NCBI GenBank assembly: GCA_045586595.1
Contig: JAZNAQ010000017.1
Coordinates: 1-55,537, forward strand
Direction of reading: 5' to 3'
Length of the DNA stretch: 55,537 bases
From: SIG480 sp045586595
GTDB lineage: Bacteria > Bacillota > Clostridia > Oscillospirales > JAAYXM01
Part shown: positions 1 through 8,775 of the stretch, in pieces
How the letters are laid out: each line of letters opens with the position of its first letter
Numbering within the stretch: the first letter of the stretch is position 1
Notes under the pieces: generated by a model
Databases searched by the model: none
Told to the model about the DNA's origin: nothing
What the model saw: the letters and a program-made list of their open reading frames with translations, nothing else
Program-made: the position numbers and the translations under genes

Positions 1-626
<626 letters not shown>

Positions 627-822
627 TTTATATCATTTATTGATATCTTTTATTGAGCTTTGCTCCAAGCAAAGTTTTATTTTTTATCATGCGCTCAGTA
701 TGGGGCCCACCCTATACCGAGCACCGGCGTTTGTTGTCTTTCACGTTGTTTAATTTACAAGGTACAAATCTCATTCCCCTGTCGCTTCCCGCTCCTTCCG
801 AAGTGGGGCGCAACAGTTAATG

Positions 823-851
823 ATTATATCATGCTCCTCACCCTTTGTCAA
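823..851 (-). promoter_or_regulatory. rRNA promoter P2 (proximal)
   Basis: On the minus strand TTGACA (851-846) and TATAAT (828-823) are separated by exactly 17 bases, a perfect sigma-A match. It lies about 200 bases upstream of the 16S 5' end. Confidence 0.85.
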
Positions 852-930
852 CTACTTTTTTTAGTTTTTTCAAACTTTTTTCGTCGACCTCGGGGCCTCT
901 TTTCGACCCCCTCGCGTGAGGTGCCTTAAT

Positions 931-959
931 AATATACCAAATTCATTCCTCATTGTCAA
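931..959 (-). promoter_or_regulatory. rRNA promoter P1 (distal)
   Basis: On the minus strand TTGACA (959-954), a 17-base spacer and TATATT (936-931). Together with 823-851 it makes a tandem promoter pair, as is usual for rRNA operons, with A/T tracts just upstream. Confidence 0.8.
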
Positions 960-1097
960 CCCTTTTTTTCAATTTTTTTTGGATTTTTTTTGCTTTCGAC
1001 AAATTAACTAAATGATTGACTTTTTTATCAGACGACATTTGGTTTTTTTGCTCTGACATATTACTATTATATAATAATATGTAGAATTAACTTATCA

Positions 1098-1128
1098 TCC
1101 GCGCCGCACAGAAATTGTGCGGCGCGGA
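1098..1128 (-). terminator. Strong hairpin after the SLH gene
   Basis: Arms tccgcgccgcaca (1098-1110) and tgtgcggcgcgga (1116-1128) form a perfect 13-bp GC-rich stem with a 5-base loop, 35 bases past the stop of the SLH gene. No clear T-run follows on the minus strand, so it may terminate weakly or protect the mRNA 3' end. Confidence 0.6.
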
Positions 1129-1162
1129 CTTTGGGCATTTTATCCTATAACAAGATTAGCTC

Positions 1163-4156
1163 TTATTCCTCGAAGGAGAAGATTCTGATGATTTCGCCCT
1201 CTTCAAGCTCGATGATTGCGTTGTAGTCGCCCTTTGCAAGAGCCTGATTACGTGCAACCGTTACAAGGTAAGAGCCGAGGTACTCGTCATCGCCGATTGT
1301 GATAATCTTGTAGCCATCCTCAGAGAGAAGGATTGAATCCGTCTCATCAGCATTGAGTCTGCCGTCGAGGCCGAGCTCATGTGCTTCCTGAGAGTTGTAG
1401 TAGATGAATCTGTCATCAACTATCTGAGCTGCGTTTACATAGAAGAGACCGTTCTGTGCGCCGCTCGGGTTCTTGTTCATATCCGTTGCAAGACCGCCTG
1501 CGGAGCTTACTGTCTCAAGCATGCCCTCTGCGTTCACAGAGTAGCGTACAACTGTTCCGCTCTCGTAGTTCTTGATGTCGCCGATATAGCCTGCTGCTTC
1601 TGAGAAGATTGCGTTGTTGTTGAGGTCTGTTACATTATCAACAGATGTGAGCTCAACAAGACCCTCCTCAGTGATGAGCTTGAACACTGCGTATGCTGAG
1701 CCTGTCTCGACATTGTATCTCTGCTTTGCGGATACAACGTATGCGAGGCTGTCAGAGCTCTTATAAGTGATGTTGCCGAGTGCGTCACCATGTGTGATAG
1801 CCGCTGCAACAACAGAGTTGGAGTAGCCGTTTGTATCAACAACAGCACTTCCGAGTGCGGCATTTACTGAAACGCCGTTCTTCTTAAGGCCAGCGATGGG
1901 CTGTGCGCTTGCATCAATAAGCTGTGAGAGCTTATATGCGCGTGCCTTTACCGGAGCATAGTTCTGGTCTGAGTAGTCGCCCTCAAGGTTTCCGTAGAGA
2001 ACGAACACGATTGAGGATGAATCGCCGTAGTAGCGCTTACCGTCAACAGAAACCGACTTATCTACTATCTTGTAGGTCTTTGTGCTCGGAGCCTGAAGGT
2101 TTGAGTTCTTCTCAAGGCTCTTGAAGTCCTGATGCGAGAGGTCAACGCTGCCGTCTTCTCTCATAGAGTACTGCACAACCCAACCGAATCTTCCGTTGTT
2201 AGCATAGTCCTGAGCGCGGTCATTCTCCTCGTGGTTCGGAGTTGACGCATACTTGGTGTAGAACTTGCCTACCTTGTAAGTGCCCTCAGTATTGTTTGCA
2301 AAGCCGAGCTTTACATATGCGATATCAAGGTGCTCATCGTAGCTTGAGTTGAGTATTACTGCGTAGTTTTCTGCGTTTGAAACCTCAGTTGATGACTCAA
2401 TATCAAGGATTGTATTACCGTATACGCGGTAAACTGTGCCCGCCTTCATTGCTTCCTTATTATTCATATAGAAGGACGAAAGTGAGCCGTAAGTGAGAAT
2501 CTGCTGGCAGAGCGTTTCGTCTGCGAAATATGCCTTGCCGCCGATTGTCACAGAACCGTCGTCATTGATGTTCTCAACTGCGCCGGTGATTGTTTCAACC
2601 TTTTCGATGTTGATTTTGCCGTCTGCGAAGTAGTATACAACATAGTCATCCTTCGCAATACCCTCATACATTACAACGTCCTCAAAATCAACAGCGCCGA
2701 GCTTCGGGAGTGTAATTGTCTTCTTAGACTCGCTGATTGAAGATACCTGGCCAAACTGAATGGAGTCTGCGCCGTTCTGCATTTTGAAGATATACGAGAA
2801 GGTCTTGCCGCCGTCAACAGAAACGAAGCGGTAGTTTGCAACCGAACCCTTGCCCATATCCTGGAAGAATGAGTTGTCGCCCTTCGGCTGGAACAGCTCG
2901 CCGCCATCCTTATAGGTTGCGGTAGATGCGTATGCGAAGTTTGTGAAATCGTTTGCCTCATCCTTGCCCCAGAGTGAGTTATAGTCCTTATTCTTTGCAA
3001 CCTTTGTTGCAGAGGAGTTTGCCTTTACCTGATACTCCTTGCCGTCTACCTCAAATGAGATATACGGAGTGATGAGTGCAGAGCTTGTTGAATCGCCATT
3101 CGGCATCATTTCAACGTCGCTTGCAGGAACATTGTAAATCTTTGTATCGGAGCTTACGATTATATCGCCGATGACCTCAACATTTGTATATGCAAGGTTT
3201 GAGCTGTTGCTGTCTGCCTTGAAGTATACATCAACCTTGGCACCGAGAAGCTCGTCTGAAACATCGCGGTCAATCTTGATTGTAGAACCAATCTCAGTTC
3301 CGCTTTCTGTGCGTGAGACATAGTAGATGATGCTCTCATTTGAGTCATCGCCTGTTATCTCGATGGCGGGGCCGTTTGAAACCTTAATCTCCTCGCCGTC
3401 TGCATCCTTTGTGATTGCATAGTTATCATTTGCAACGACAAGACCAGTTACGTGCTTGAGGCCCATTACCTGCTCACCGAGAGTCTGGTTCTTCTCGCCG
3501 TTAAGAGCGTTGTACTGAGAGCCTATGCCTGTTATCGGGCTGTAGACGTATACCGGAGCAAAGATTGCATTGCGCATGAGCTTTGCAACGAGCTGACGTG
3601 ATGCCGGAGCAGTTGGGTCGCCCTGCCAGCCGTTAAAGAGGCCGAGCTCCATAGCCTTTGCAACTGTGTTTGATGCCCAGTTTTTGCCCTTGAAGCCTTC
3701 CTTGTCTGCGTTACAGCCAAGGATAACAAGAAGCATCTTGCTTGCTTCTGCAACAGTTACGTTGCCGTTGGGGTTAAACTTGTTATTGCCTACACCGGAG
3801 ACAATGCCCTGGTTTTCACAGTAGTTTATATAACCCTTAGCCCAAGCAACATTGCCGTTGCCTTCAACGTCGGTAAATGAGCTTGTCTGCCCTGCAAAAA
3901 GCTTACCTTCGTCATCCGACCCGTACTTGAGAACATATGCCATCTTAGCAAATTCTGCACGGGTAATTTTGTCTTCCGGTCGGAATGTCCCGTCGGGATA
4001 TCCGCCGAGTACGCCGAGTTCAACGAGCATGTTTACGTCGTCCTGATAATTCTCATGAATGTCATTTGCGTCGGTGAACCCTACTGCACCTGCAAAGAGT
4101 GAAAGCGAGAGTGCGAACACCATTGCGAGTGCGAGAACTTTCTTAAAGCTCTTCAT
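1163..4156 (-). CDS. SLH-domain surface (S-layer-like) protein
   Basis: This 997-residue exported protein starts with a signal peptide (residues 1-25: KK near the start, then a hydrophobic run ending in AGA). Three S-layer homology repeats follow at about residues 30-200, shown by blocks such as GGYPDGTFRPEDKITRAEFA and GVGNNKFNPNGNVTVAEASK. SLH domains bind pyruvylated secondary cell wall polymers, so the protein should be anchored outside the cell. The remaining roughly 780 residues are beta-rich in appearance and low in Cys; I do not recognise a known domain. The start is supported by 'ggagg' 9 bases upstream and by a strong promoter at 4205-4233. Size, architecture and promoter strength fit a main S-layer protein, but enzymatic or adhesin roles cannot be excluded. 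Confidence 0.9.
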   Translation of the reverse strand: MKSFKKVLALAMVFALSLSLFAGAVGFTDANDIHENYQDDVNMLVELGVLGGYPDGTFRPEDKITRAEFAKMAYVLKYGSDDEGKLFAGQTSSFTDVEGNGNVAWAKGYINYCENQGIVSGVGNNKFNPNGNVTVAEASKMLLVILGCNADKEGFKGKNWASNTVAKAMELGLFNGWQGDPTAPASRQLVAKLMRNAIFAPVYVYSPITGIGSQYNALNGEKNQTLGEQVMGLKHVTGLVVANDNYAITKDADGEEIKVSNGPAIEITGDDSNESIIYYVSRTESGTEIGSTIKIDRDVSDELLGAKVDVYFKADSNSSNLAYTNVEVIGDIIVSSDTKIYNVPASDVEMMPNGDSTSSALITPYISFEVDGKEYQVKANSSATKVAKNKDYNSLWGKDEANDFTNFAYASTATYKDGGELFQPKGDNSFFQDMGKGSVANYRFVSVDGGKTFSYIFKMQNGADSIQFGQVSSISESKKTITLPKLGAVDFEDVVMYEGIAKDDYVVYYFADGKINIEKVETITGAVENINDDGSVTIGGKAYFADETLCQQILTYGSLSSFYMNNKEAMKAGTVYRVYGNTILDIESSTEVSNAENYAVILNSSYDEHLDIAYVKLGFANNTEGTYKVGKFYTKYASTPNHEENDRAQDYANNGRFGWVVQYSMREDGSVDLSHQDFKSLEKNSNLQAPSTKTYKIVDKSVSVDGKRYYGDSSSIVFVLYGNLEGDYSDQNYAPVKARAYKLSQLIDASAQPIAGLKKNGVSVNAALGSAVVDTNGYSNSVVAAAITHGDALGNITYKSSDSLAYVVSAKQRYNVETGSAYAVFKLITEEGLVELTSVDNVTDLNNNAIFSEAAGYIGDIKNYESGTVVRYSVNAEGMLETVSSAGGLATDMNKNPSGAQNGLFYVNAAQIVDDRFIYYNSQEAHELGLDGRLNADETDSILLSEDGYKIITIGDDEYLGSYLVTVARNQALAKGDYNAIIELEEGEIIRIFSFEE

Positions 4157-4204
4157 GTTAGAATTCCTCCTTTAATTTTCAGGTCGTCGCCTGTTACGAG
4201 TGCT

Positions 4205-4233
4205 ATGATAACGCATTTTGAATTCAAGGTCAA
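4205..4233 (-). promoter_or_regulatory. Promoter of the SLH surface protein
   Basis: Minus-strand TTGACC (4233-4228), 17-base spacer, TATCAT (4210-4205), about 50 bases upstream of the start codon. Confidence 0.75.
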
Positions 4234-4324
4234 TGGATTTCGACGTGCTGTAAATAAGGCGAAATTGCGCCGTCATATTCAATCCTGTATATGGCAAAAA
4301 TCCGCACAAAAAGAAGAAAAAAGA

Positions 4325-4350
4325 AAAAATTGCCAAATTTGGCAATTTTT
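4325..4350 (-). terminator. Terminator of the Gfo/Idh gene
   Basis: Palindrome ttgccaaa/tttggcaa (4330-4345) flanked by A-runs on one side and T-runs on the other. This gives a U-tract on either strand, so it can work in both directions. It sits 34 bases past the stop of the oxidoreductase gene. Confidence 0.8.
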
Positions 4351-4383
4351 TCTTTTTTATTATCTACTATTATATATTATATA

Positions 4384-5454
4384 TCAATAATCAAAGCTCG
4401 GGACGTCAACCCACGAGCGAGTCTTTGCAGATTCATACACAGTAAGTATCAAATCGACTGCACGGCGTGCATCGCGTGCAGGTGCAATGAGCTCTTCGCC
4501 ATTCAGTATGCCGCTGATAAAGTTTGAGACTATAGCGAAGTGAGCTCCCATATCCATATCTTCAGGGTTTGCTCCAAAGCTCTTCACCTCATCAGAGAGC
4601 TGTATCGATTCTACATTTAGCTCATCGTCGGAAAGACTCTTATAAAGCATGGTTTTTCCTTCAGCAAACACAATAGTTCCTTTCTCAAACTCCATTCTTA
4701 TACGTTCACATTCAGAGTTTGTCTCAGGGAAATATGAAAGCGTTGTCCCCATAAGAGTGCCATGAGCACCGTTTTTAAACTCAAGCAGCGCACAGGCTGT
4801 ATCCTCTACGTCTATATTTCTGCCCATTGTATCGGTAACAGCGCAAACGCTCTTTACACTTCCCGCAAGATACATGAGTGCATCTATACCGTGGCTGCCC
4901 TGATTCATGAGGCAACCGCCGCCATCAACAGCCTTAGTACCCTTCCAGTCAGAAGAATTATAATATGTATGGCTTCGGTATCCGCGGTACTGGAACTCTA
5001 CAATGCGCATCTGACCAAGCTCTCCGCTGTCGATAATCTTCTTTGCATTTATAAGCCCAGACTGTGTGCGGTTTGGGAAAACGCATCCGAGCAGAACATT
5101 GTTTTTCTCTGCAGCATCTATCATTTCAGTCATCTTCTCTACCGTAACATCGAGGGGCTTCTCGCACAGCACATGCACTCCGGCATTCTCAAATGCTATT
5201 GTGCAATCTGCATGGAAAGCGCTGGGCGTACAGACAATGGCCATATCAATACCACCGCGCGCAATTACCTCATTATAGTCCCTTGTCATAAACGGTATGT
5301 TGAACTTCTCGGCAAATGCTTTTGCCTTTTCTTCGTTTTTGCCATATACCACCGCCGCAATTTCTGCGCGGCCGTCATTTACTATTGCCTCGGCATGACT
5401 CTCACCTATCATGCCACAACCGATAAGTGCTACCTGAAGCTTTCCGTCTTTCAT
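4384..5454 (-). CDS. Gfo/Idh/MocA family oxidoreductase
   Basis: A 356-residue NAD(P)-dependent sugar or cyclitol dehydrogenase-like protein. The N-terminal Rossmann fold shows ALIGCGMIGESHAEAI (residues 9-24), and the family signature CEKPLDV (about 96-102) includes the Lys that contacts the cofactor and substrate. The C-terminal alpha/beta domain contains the expected GGGCLMNQGSHGIDAL block with the catalytic-type His. Length is normal for the family. The gene stands alone with its own promoter (5488-5516) and terminator (4325-4350), so context does not reveal the substrate; inositol-type or amino-sugar substrates are both possible. 'aagggga' precedes the ATG at a suitable distance. Confidence 0.88.
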   Translation of the reverse strand: MKDGKLQVALIGCGMIGESHAEAIVNDGRAEIAAVVYGKNEEKAKAFAEKFNIPFMTRDYNEVIARGGIDMAIVCTPSAFHADCTIAFENAGVHVLCEKPLDVTVEKMTEMIDAAEKNNVLLGCVFPNRTQSGLINAKKIIDSGELGQMRIVEFQYRGYRSHTYYNSSDWKGTKAVDGGGCLMNQGSHGIDALMYLAGSVKSVCAVTDTMGRNIDVEDTACALLEFKNGAHGTLMGTTLSYFPETNSECERIRMEFEKGTIVFAEGKTMLYKSLSDDELNVESIQLSDEVKSFGANPEDMDMGAHFAIVSNFISGILNGEELIAPARDARRAVDLILTVYESAKTRSWVDVPSFDY

Positions 5455-5487
5455 TTTTTCATTCCCCTTACGAAATTCATTTGTTTA

Positions 5488-5516
5488 ATTATATCATCTT
5501 AGATATGATTTTTCAA
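5488..5516 (-). promoter_or_regulatory. Promoter of the Gfo/Idh gene
   Basis: Minus-strand TTGAAA (5516-5511), 17-base spacer, TATAAT (5493-5488). It is back-to-back with the dusB promoter at 5521-5549. Confidence 0.8.
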
Positions 5517-5520
5517 TTAC

Positions 5521-5549
5521 TTGATTGATTTTGCCATATGTGTTAAAAT
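5521..5549 (+). promoter_or_regulatory. Promoter of dusB
   Basis: TTGATT (5521-5526), 17-base spacer, TAAAAT (5544-5549). It lies upstream of the Shine-Dalgarno site used for the TTG start at 5582, which argues against a longer protein starting at 5525, inside the promoter. Confidence 0.75.
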
Positions 5550-5581
5550 ACTACCAACATAAGCATCGGAGGATAAATGCT

Positions 5582-6550
5582 TTGAATATATCCGAAATCT
5601 TTAAAAACACACCGCTTGCGCTCGCGCCCATGGCCGGTGTTACGGACGCAGCCTTTCGCAACGTATGCAAAGCGCATGGTGCTGATATTACATACACTGA
5701 AATGGTAAGCTCGCGCGCGCTCGTATTTCAGGACAGCAAAACCAAGACGCTGCTTTATCGCAACGACGGCGAGAGCCCCTTTGCAGTACAGCTCTTTGGA
5801 AATGAACCCGAGGTTATGCGAAGGGCGGCAGAAATAGCTATAGAGCGCACAGGGGCAGATTTTATAGACATTAACATGGGCTGCCCGACACCTAAAATCG
5901 TATCAAACGGCGACGGCTCGGCACTTATGAAAAGCCCCGAGCTCGCAGGCGAAATCGTGCGCGAGGTAAAGCGCGGCATAAATGTCCCGGTCACAGTTAA
6001 ATTCCGCAAAGGTTGGGACGGTGGCAACATTAATGCTGTTGAGTTTGCAAAAGTTCTCGAAGATGCAGGGGCAGATGCAATCACCGTCCACGGCAGGACT
6101 CGTGTTGCGATGTACTCCGGCCGTGCCGACTGGGACATTATACGCGATGTAGTAAACGCTGTAAGAATCCCTGTGCTTGCAAACGGCGATGTGTTCGAGG
6201 CAGAAGACGCCGTAAAGATACTGAAGCGCACGGGTGCGGCCGGCATCATGATAGGCAGGGCCACCTTCGGAAACCCGTGGATTTTTACGCAGTGCCGAGC
6301 CGCACTTGAAGGCAAAGAAATACCAAAGCTTCCGCCTCTGTCTGAGCGGCTGGACGTTGCTGAGCGACAGATTGTGCTCTCGGCAGAGCAAAAGAGCGAA
6401 AAAGTCGCAGTGCTTGAGGCTCGGCGGCACATTGCGTGGTATCTGCGCGGTGTGCGTGGAGGCAATGCTTATAAAATACGCGTAACAAATGTTTCAACGC
6501 TCCTTGAGCTGCACAGGCTTCTTGAGGAAATAAAACATAATTTAAAGTAA
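5582..6550 (+). CDS. dusB: tRNA-dihydrouridine synthase (DusB-like)
   Basis: Flavoenzyme that reduces specific uridines in the tRNA D-loop to dihydrouridine. The TIM barrel begins with PLALAPMAGVTDAAFRNVC. The catalytic Cys lies in DINMGCPTPK (about residues 97-106), followed by VTVKFRKGWD, AITVHGRTR and the FMN phosphate-binding NGDVF and GIMIGRATFGNPWIF segments. I chose a TTG start at 5582 because 'ggagg' (5568-5572) lies 9 bases upstream; a longer frame from 5525 would begin within the promoter. The resulting 322 residues is the usual length. It is a single gene closed by the bidirectional terminator at 6553-6583. Confidence 0.93.
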   Translation: MNISEIFKNTPLALAPMAGVTDAAFRNVCKAHGADITYTEMVSSRALVFQDSKTKTLLYRNDGESPFAVQLFGNEPEVMRRAAEIAIERTGADFIDINMGCPTPKIVSNGDGSALMKSPELAGEIVREVKRGINVPVTVKFRKGWDGGNINAVEFAKVLEDAGADAITVHGRTRVAMYSGRADWDIIRDVVNAVRIPVLANGDVFEAEDAVKILKRTGAAGIMIGRATFGNPWIFTQCRAALEGKEIPKLPPLSERLDVAERQIVLSAEQKSEKVAVLEARRHIAWYLRGVRGGNAYKIRVTNVSTLLELHRLLEEIKHNLK

Positions 6551-6552
6551 AA

Positions 6553-6583
6553 ACAGAGCTGTGAAATCACAGCTCTGTTTTTT
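6553..6583. terminator. Bidirectional terminator between dusB and the hydrogenase operon
   Basis: Arms acagagctgtga (6553-6564) and tcacagctctgt (6567-6578) are followed by T6 on the plus strand. On the minus strand the hairpin ends in T5, so it serves both converging transcripts. Confidence 0.92.
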
Positions 6584-6590
6584 GTTTTAT

Positions 6591-7340
6591 TTAGTCTATA
6601 CTGCCCATCGAGAGCGATTTCTTCGGGCAGGCGGATACACAGATTCCGCACTGTGTGCATTTCTCACGGTCAATCTCCCACGTTTTGTTAGCGCGGTCAA
6701 CCGTAATAGCTTCTGCCGGGCACTTCTTAGCGCAGAGTGTGCAGTATACGCAGGTATCACTGCAGACAACACCCTCGTTTCCGCCTTCGGCAAAGCTCAG
6801 GCACTTCTTCGGGCACTTGTCAATGCAGATTCCGCACTTTACGCATTTTTCTTCATTGACTTCCCAAGTCTTGTTTGCACGGTCAACGGTAATTGCTCCC
6901 TCGGGACACTGCTTTGCACAAAGCGTGCAATATACACAGTCATCTCCGCAGGTAAGCTTTCCCGTAATCTTTGCCTTGAACTTTGTTCCGCGGCTAATAA
7001 GGTCAGCCGGGTCGGTAGCTACCATGTGATAGTCTCCCGTAAGCTCGATTGCATTGGTCGTGCAGAAGTCCTGACACATGCCGCAGAATGTGCACGATGT
7101 GAGGTCGAATTCGTATGTAATATTCTCGCCGCCTTCTACTTCCTCGTTTGTTCTTGTAATGGCCATAGGCGAGCAGACCTTGATACACATACCGCAGTTA
7201 ATGCATTTCTCAGCATCATACACTATGCGGCCGCGGTATTTAGGCGCAGCCTCAACCGGCACTGCCGGGTAGTTTACCGTGCTGGGCTTAGAAAAGAGGT
7301 TTAATATAGCTTCTTTTAAGAACGGGAATGAAAACTTCAT
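6591..7340 (-). CDS. mbhN: Mbh hydrogenase polyferredoxin subunit (MbhN/NuoI-like, six [4Fe-4S] motifs)
   Basis: Electron-input subunit of the membrane hydrogenase, 249 residues. The NuoI/MbhN-like part (1-110) has two [4Fe-4S] motifs, C46-49-52-56 and C83-86-89-93. The rest contains two further 2x[4Fe-4S] ferredoxin modules: C135-138-141-145 with C166-169-172-176, and C197-200-203-207 with C228-231-234-238. These modules are copies of each other offset by exactly 62 residues and share blocks such as AITVDRANKTWE. MbhN of archaeal Mbh and NuoI carry only two clusters, so the protein is longer than usual and should bind six. It overlaps the small-subunit gene by 4 bases and is last in the operon. 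Ferredoxin probably docks at the extra modules (inference). Confidence 0.9.
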   Translation of the reverse strand: MKFSFPFLKEAILNLFSKPSTVNYPAVPVEAAPKYRGRIVYDAEKCINCGMCIKVCSPMAITRTNEEVEGGENITYEFDLTSCTFCGMCQDFCTTNAIELTGDYHMVATDPADLISRGTKFKAKITGKLTCGDDCVYCTLCAKQCPEGAITVDRANKTWEVNEEKCVKCGICIDKCPKKCLSFAEGGNEGVVCSDTCVYCTLCAKKCPAEAITVDRANKTWEIDREKCTQCGICVSACPKKSLSMGSID

Positions 7341-7783
7341 TTGTTCATCGCCTCCCTCTTCTCTTTGAGTATCTCCGCAGCCTTTGCAAGGCCTTCAATT
7401 ATCGCCTCAGGCTTCGGAGTGCAGCCTGCGATTGAAACGTCTACATGTGTGTAGTTTTCAAGCGGACCCTCTACAGAGTAGCTACCTTTAAACACGTTAC
7501 ACGAGCGCGGGCATGAGCCGATAGATACTACGCACTTCGGCTCGGGAACCTGCTCAAGAGTGCGGATAAGGCGCTCCTTTGACTGGCTTGTAATCGGGCC
7601 CGATACAACGACAATGTCGGCATGACGCGGCGTGCCTGCAAGCTTAAAGCCGAAGCGTTCAGCGTCATATCTCGGAGTAAGAACTGCAACGAGCTCTATA
7701 TCACAGCCGTTGCAAGAGCCTGTGTTTATGTGATAAATCCACGGGGATTTAGCCATGCTGTTTGCAATAATTTTCTTAAACAT
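7337..7783 (-). CDS. mbhJ: [NiFe] hydrogenase small subunit (MbhJ/NuoB-like)
   Basis: Carries the proximal [4Fe-4S] cluster that passes electrons to the NiFe site. The ligands are visible as C24 and C27 in TGSCNGCDIE, C91 in IGSCPRSC and C121 in AGCTPKPE. At 148 residues it is the short group 4 / complex I type, without the medial and distal cluster region or Tat signal of uptake hydrogenases. It sits between the NuoH-like membrane subunit and the polyferredoxin. GCTPKPE replaces the more usual GCPPRPE; the Cys ligand itself is kept. Confidence 0.93.
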   Translation of the reverse strand: MFKKIIANSMAKSPWIYHINTGSCNGCDIELVAVLTPRYDAERFGFKLAGTPRHADIVVVSGPITSQSKERLIRTLEQVPEPKCVVSIGSCPRSCNVFKGSYSVEGPLENYTHVDVSIAGCTPKPEAIIEGLAKAAEILKEKREAMNK

Positions 7784-7798
7784 ATCTAATCTCCCTCC

Positions 7799-8761
7799 TT
7801 ACAGACCTAACCACACAAGAATGAGGCTTATCGCCGCAAGCGCGGTGACAACTGTCCAGTAGAACTTAAACAAATGCTCAATCTTTAGGCGTGCACATAT
7901 TGCATGGATAAGAGTCATACAGAGAATTGTAAGACCTATGCATATCGCAACAAGAATTACCGCGTTAAGTGCAATGAAGCCGGTGTCTATTCCGCCAAAG
8001 AACAGGACGGTAAACAGTGCTGTCATTATAAACATCTTAACCGCTGTATTGAGCTTGAACATAGCAAGCGGTGCGCCGCTATACTCAACGAGCGGACCCT
8101 CGCATATTTCTGTCTCGGCCTCAGCAACGTCAAACGGCTGTGTGCCTACCTCTGCCGGGATGACGAGAAGCATTGCAAGTGCCGCGGGGATAAGCGCCCA
8201 ATGAGTGATGAGTGAGCCGTTTAATACCTGCCAATCACCTATTGCGCCAAGCGAGAATACAAGTTCTTCGCCGCCTACCTTTTTAGCAACAGTGAGAAGC
8301 ACTATAACGAGCGGAAGCTCATACGCCATCATGGTTACCATCTCACGCGAGATGCCGATACCCGCATAGGGAGAACCGGATGCCGAACCGCCGATTATAA
8401 GCGCAACGGCAGGGATTGTGAGAAGGTAGAGAATTATGATAAGGTCTGCATTTGTTGCAAATGCGCTGTAACCGAAAATCGGGATAAACAACATCATTAC
8501 AACAAGGCTTACGAAACCGATAATCGGCGCGATAAGGAATGCACGCCTGTTTGCCGCATGCGGAATGATTGTCTCCTTGCCCATAAGCTTAAAAAAATCA
8601 TAAAACGGCTGAATTATCGGAGGGCCTTTGCGCTTTTGCATACGCGCAAGGACTTTTCTGTCTATTCCGGCGAGCAAAAGACCTACAACTGCTACAAAGA
8701 GCAGACCCGGAAACACGAGAACAGACCATGCATTAGTAATAATAGTTATAATTGTTTCCAC
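7799..8761 (-). CDS. mbhM: Hydrogenase membrane anchor subunit (MbhM/NuoH-like)
   Basis: A 320-residue integral membrane protein with about eight hydrophobic helices. It shows the NuoH/EchB-family segments GIDRKVLARMQKRKGP (around 28-43) and PAEVGTQPFDVAEAETEICEGP (around 200-221), whose conserved acidic residues form the quinone-cavity-like or proton-transfer region in complex I relatives. In Mbh this subunit joins the catalytic peripheral arm to the ion-pumping arm. It is preceded by the MrpD-like subunit (14-base gap) and followed by mbhJ (15-base gap). Confidence 0.93.
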   Translation of the reverse strand: METIITIITNAWSVLVFPGLLFVAVVGLLLAGIDRKVLARMQKRKGPPIIQPFYDFFKLMGKETIIPHAANRRAFLIAPIIGFVSLVVMMLFIPIFGYSAFATNADLIIILYLLTIPAVALIIGGSASGSPYAGIGISREMVTMMAYELPLVIVLLTVAKKVGGEELVFSLGAIGDWQVLNGSLITHWALIPAALAMLLVIPAEVGTQPFDVAEAETEICEGPLVEYSGAPLAMFKLNTAVKMFIMTALFTVLFFGGIDTGFIALNAVILVAICIGLTILCMTLIHAICARLKIEHLFKFYWTVVTALAAISLILVWLGL

Positions 8762-8775
8762 TTTCGCTCACCTCC

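Larger units (their letters stand above)
627..1097. other. rRNA leader and upstream AT-rich promoter region, no protein gene
   Basis: No protein gene is supportable here. On the minus strand it holds the 16S leader (627-822), with a hairpin made from 'gagctttgct'/'agcaaagttt'-type arms around 656-677. Upstream of that are two tandem consensus promoters (823-851 and 931-959) and a very AT-rich block with A/T tracts (960-1090), which is typical of UP-element-like DNA in front of rRNA operons. A short plus-strand reading frame at 660-929 is not convincing: it lies over the leader and promoters and has no ribosome binding site. Confidence 0.7.

Noticed and set aside
660..929. 89-codon plus-strand frame upstream of the 16S gene
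   Set aside because: It overlaps the rRNA leader and a consensus promoter on the other strand and has no ribosome binding site.
5755..6465. Long antisense reading frame of 236 codons opposite dusB
   Set aside because: It lies fully inside dusB, has no ribosome binding site and gives a Ser/Arg-rich translation, as mirror frames of GC-rich codons do.
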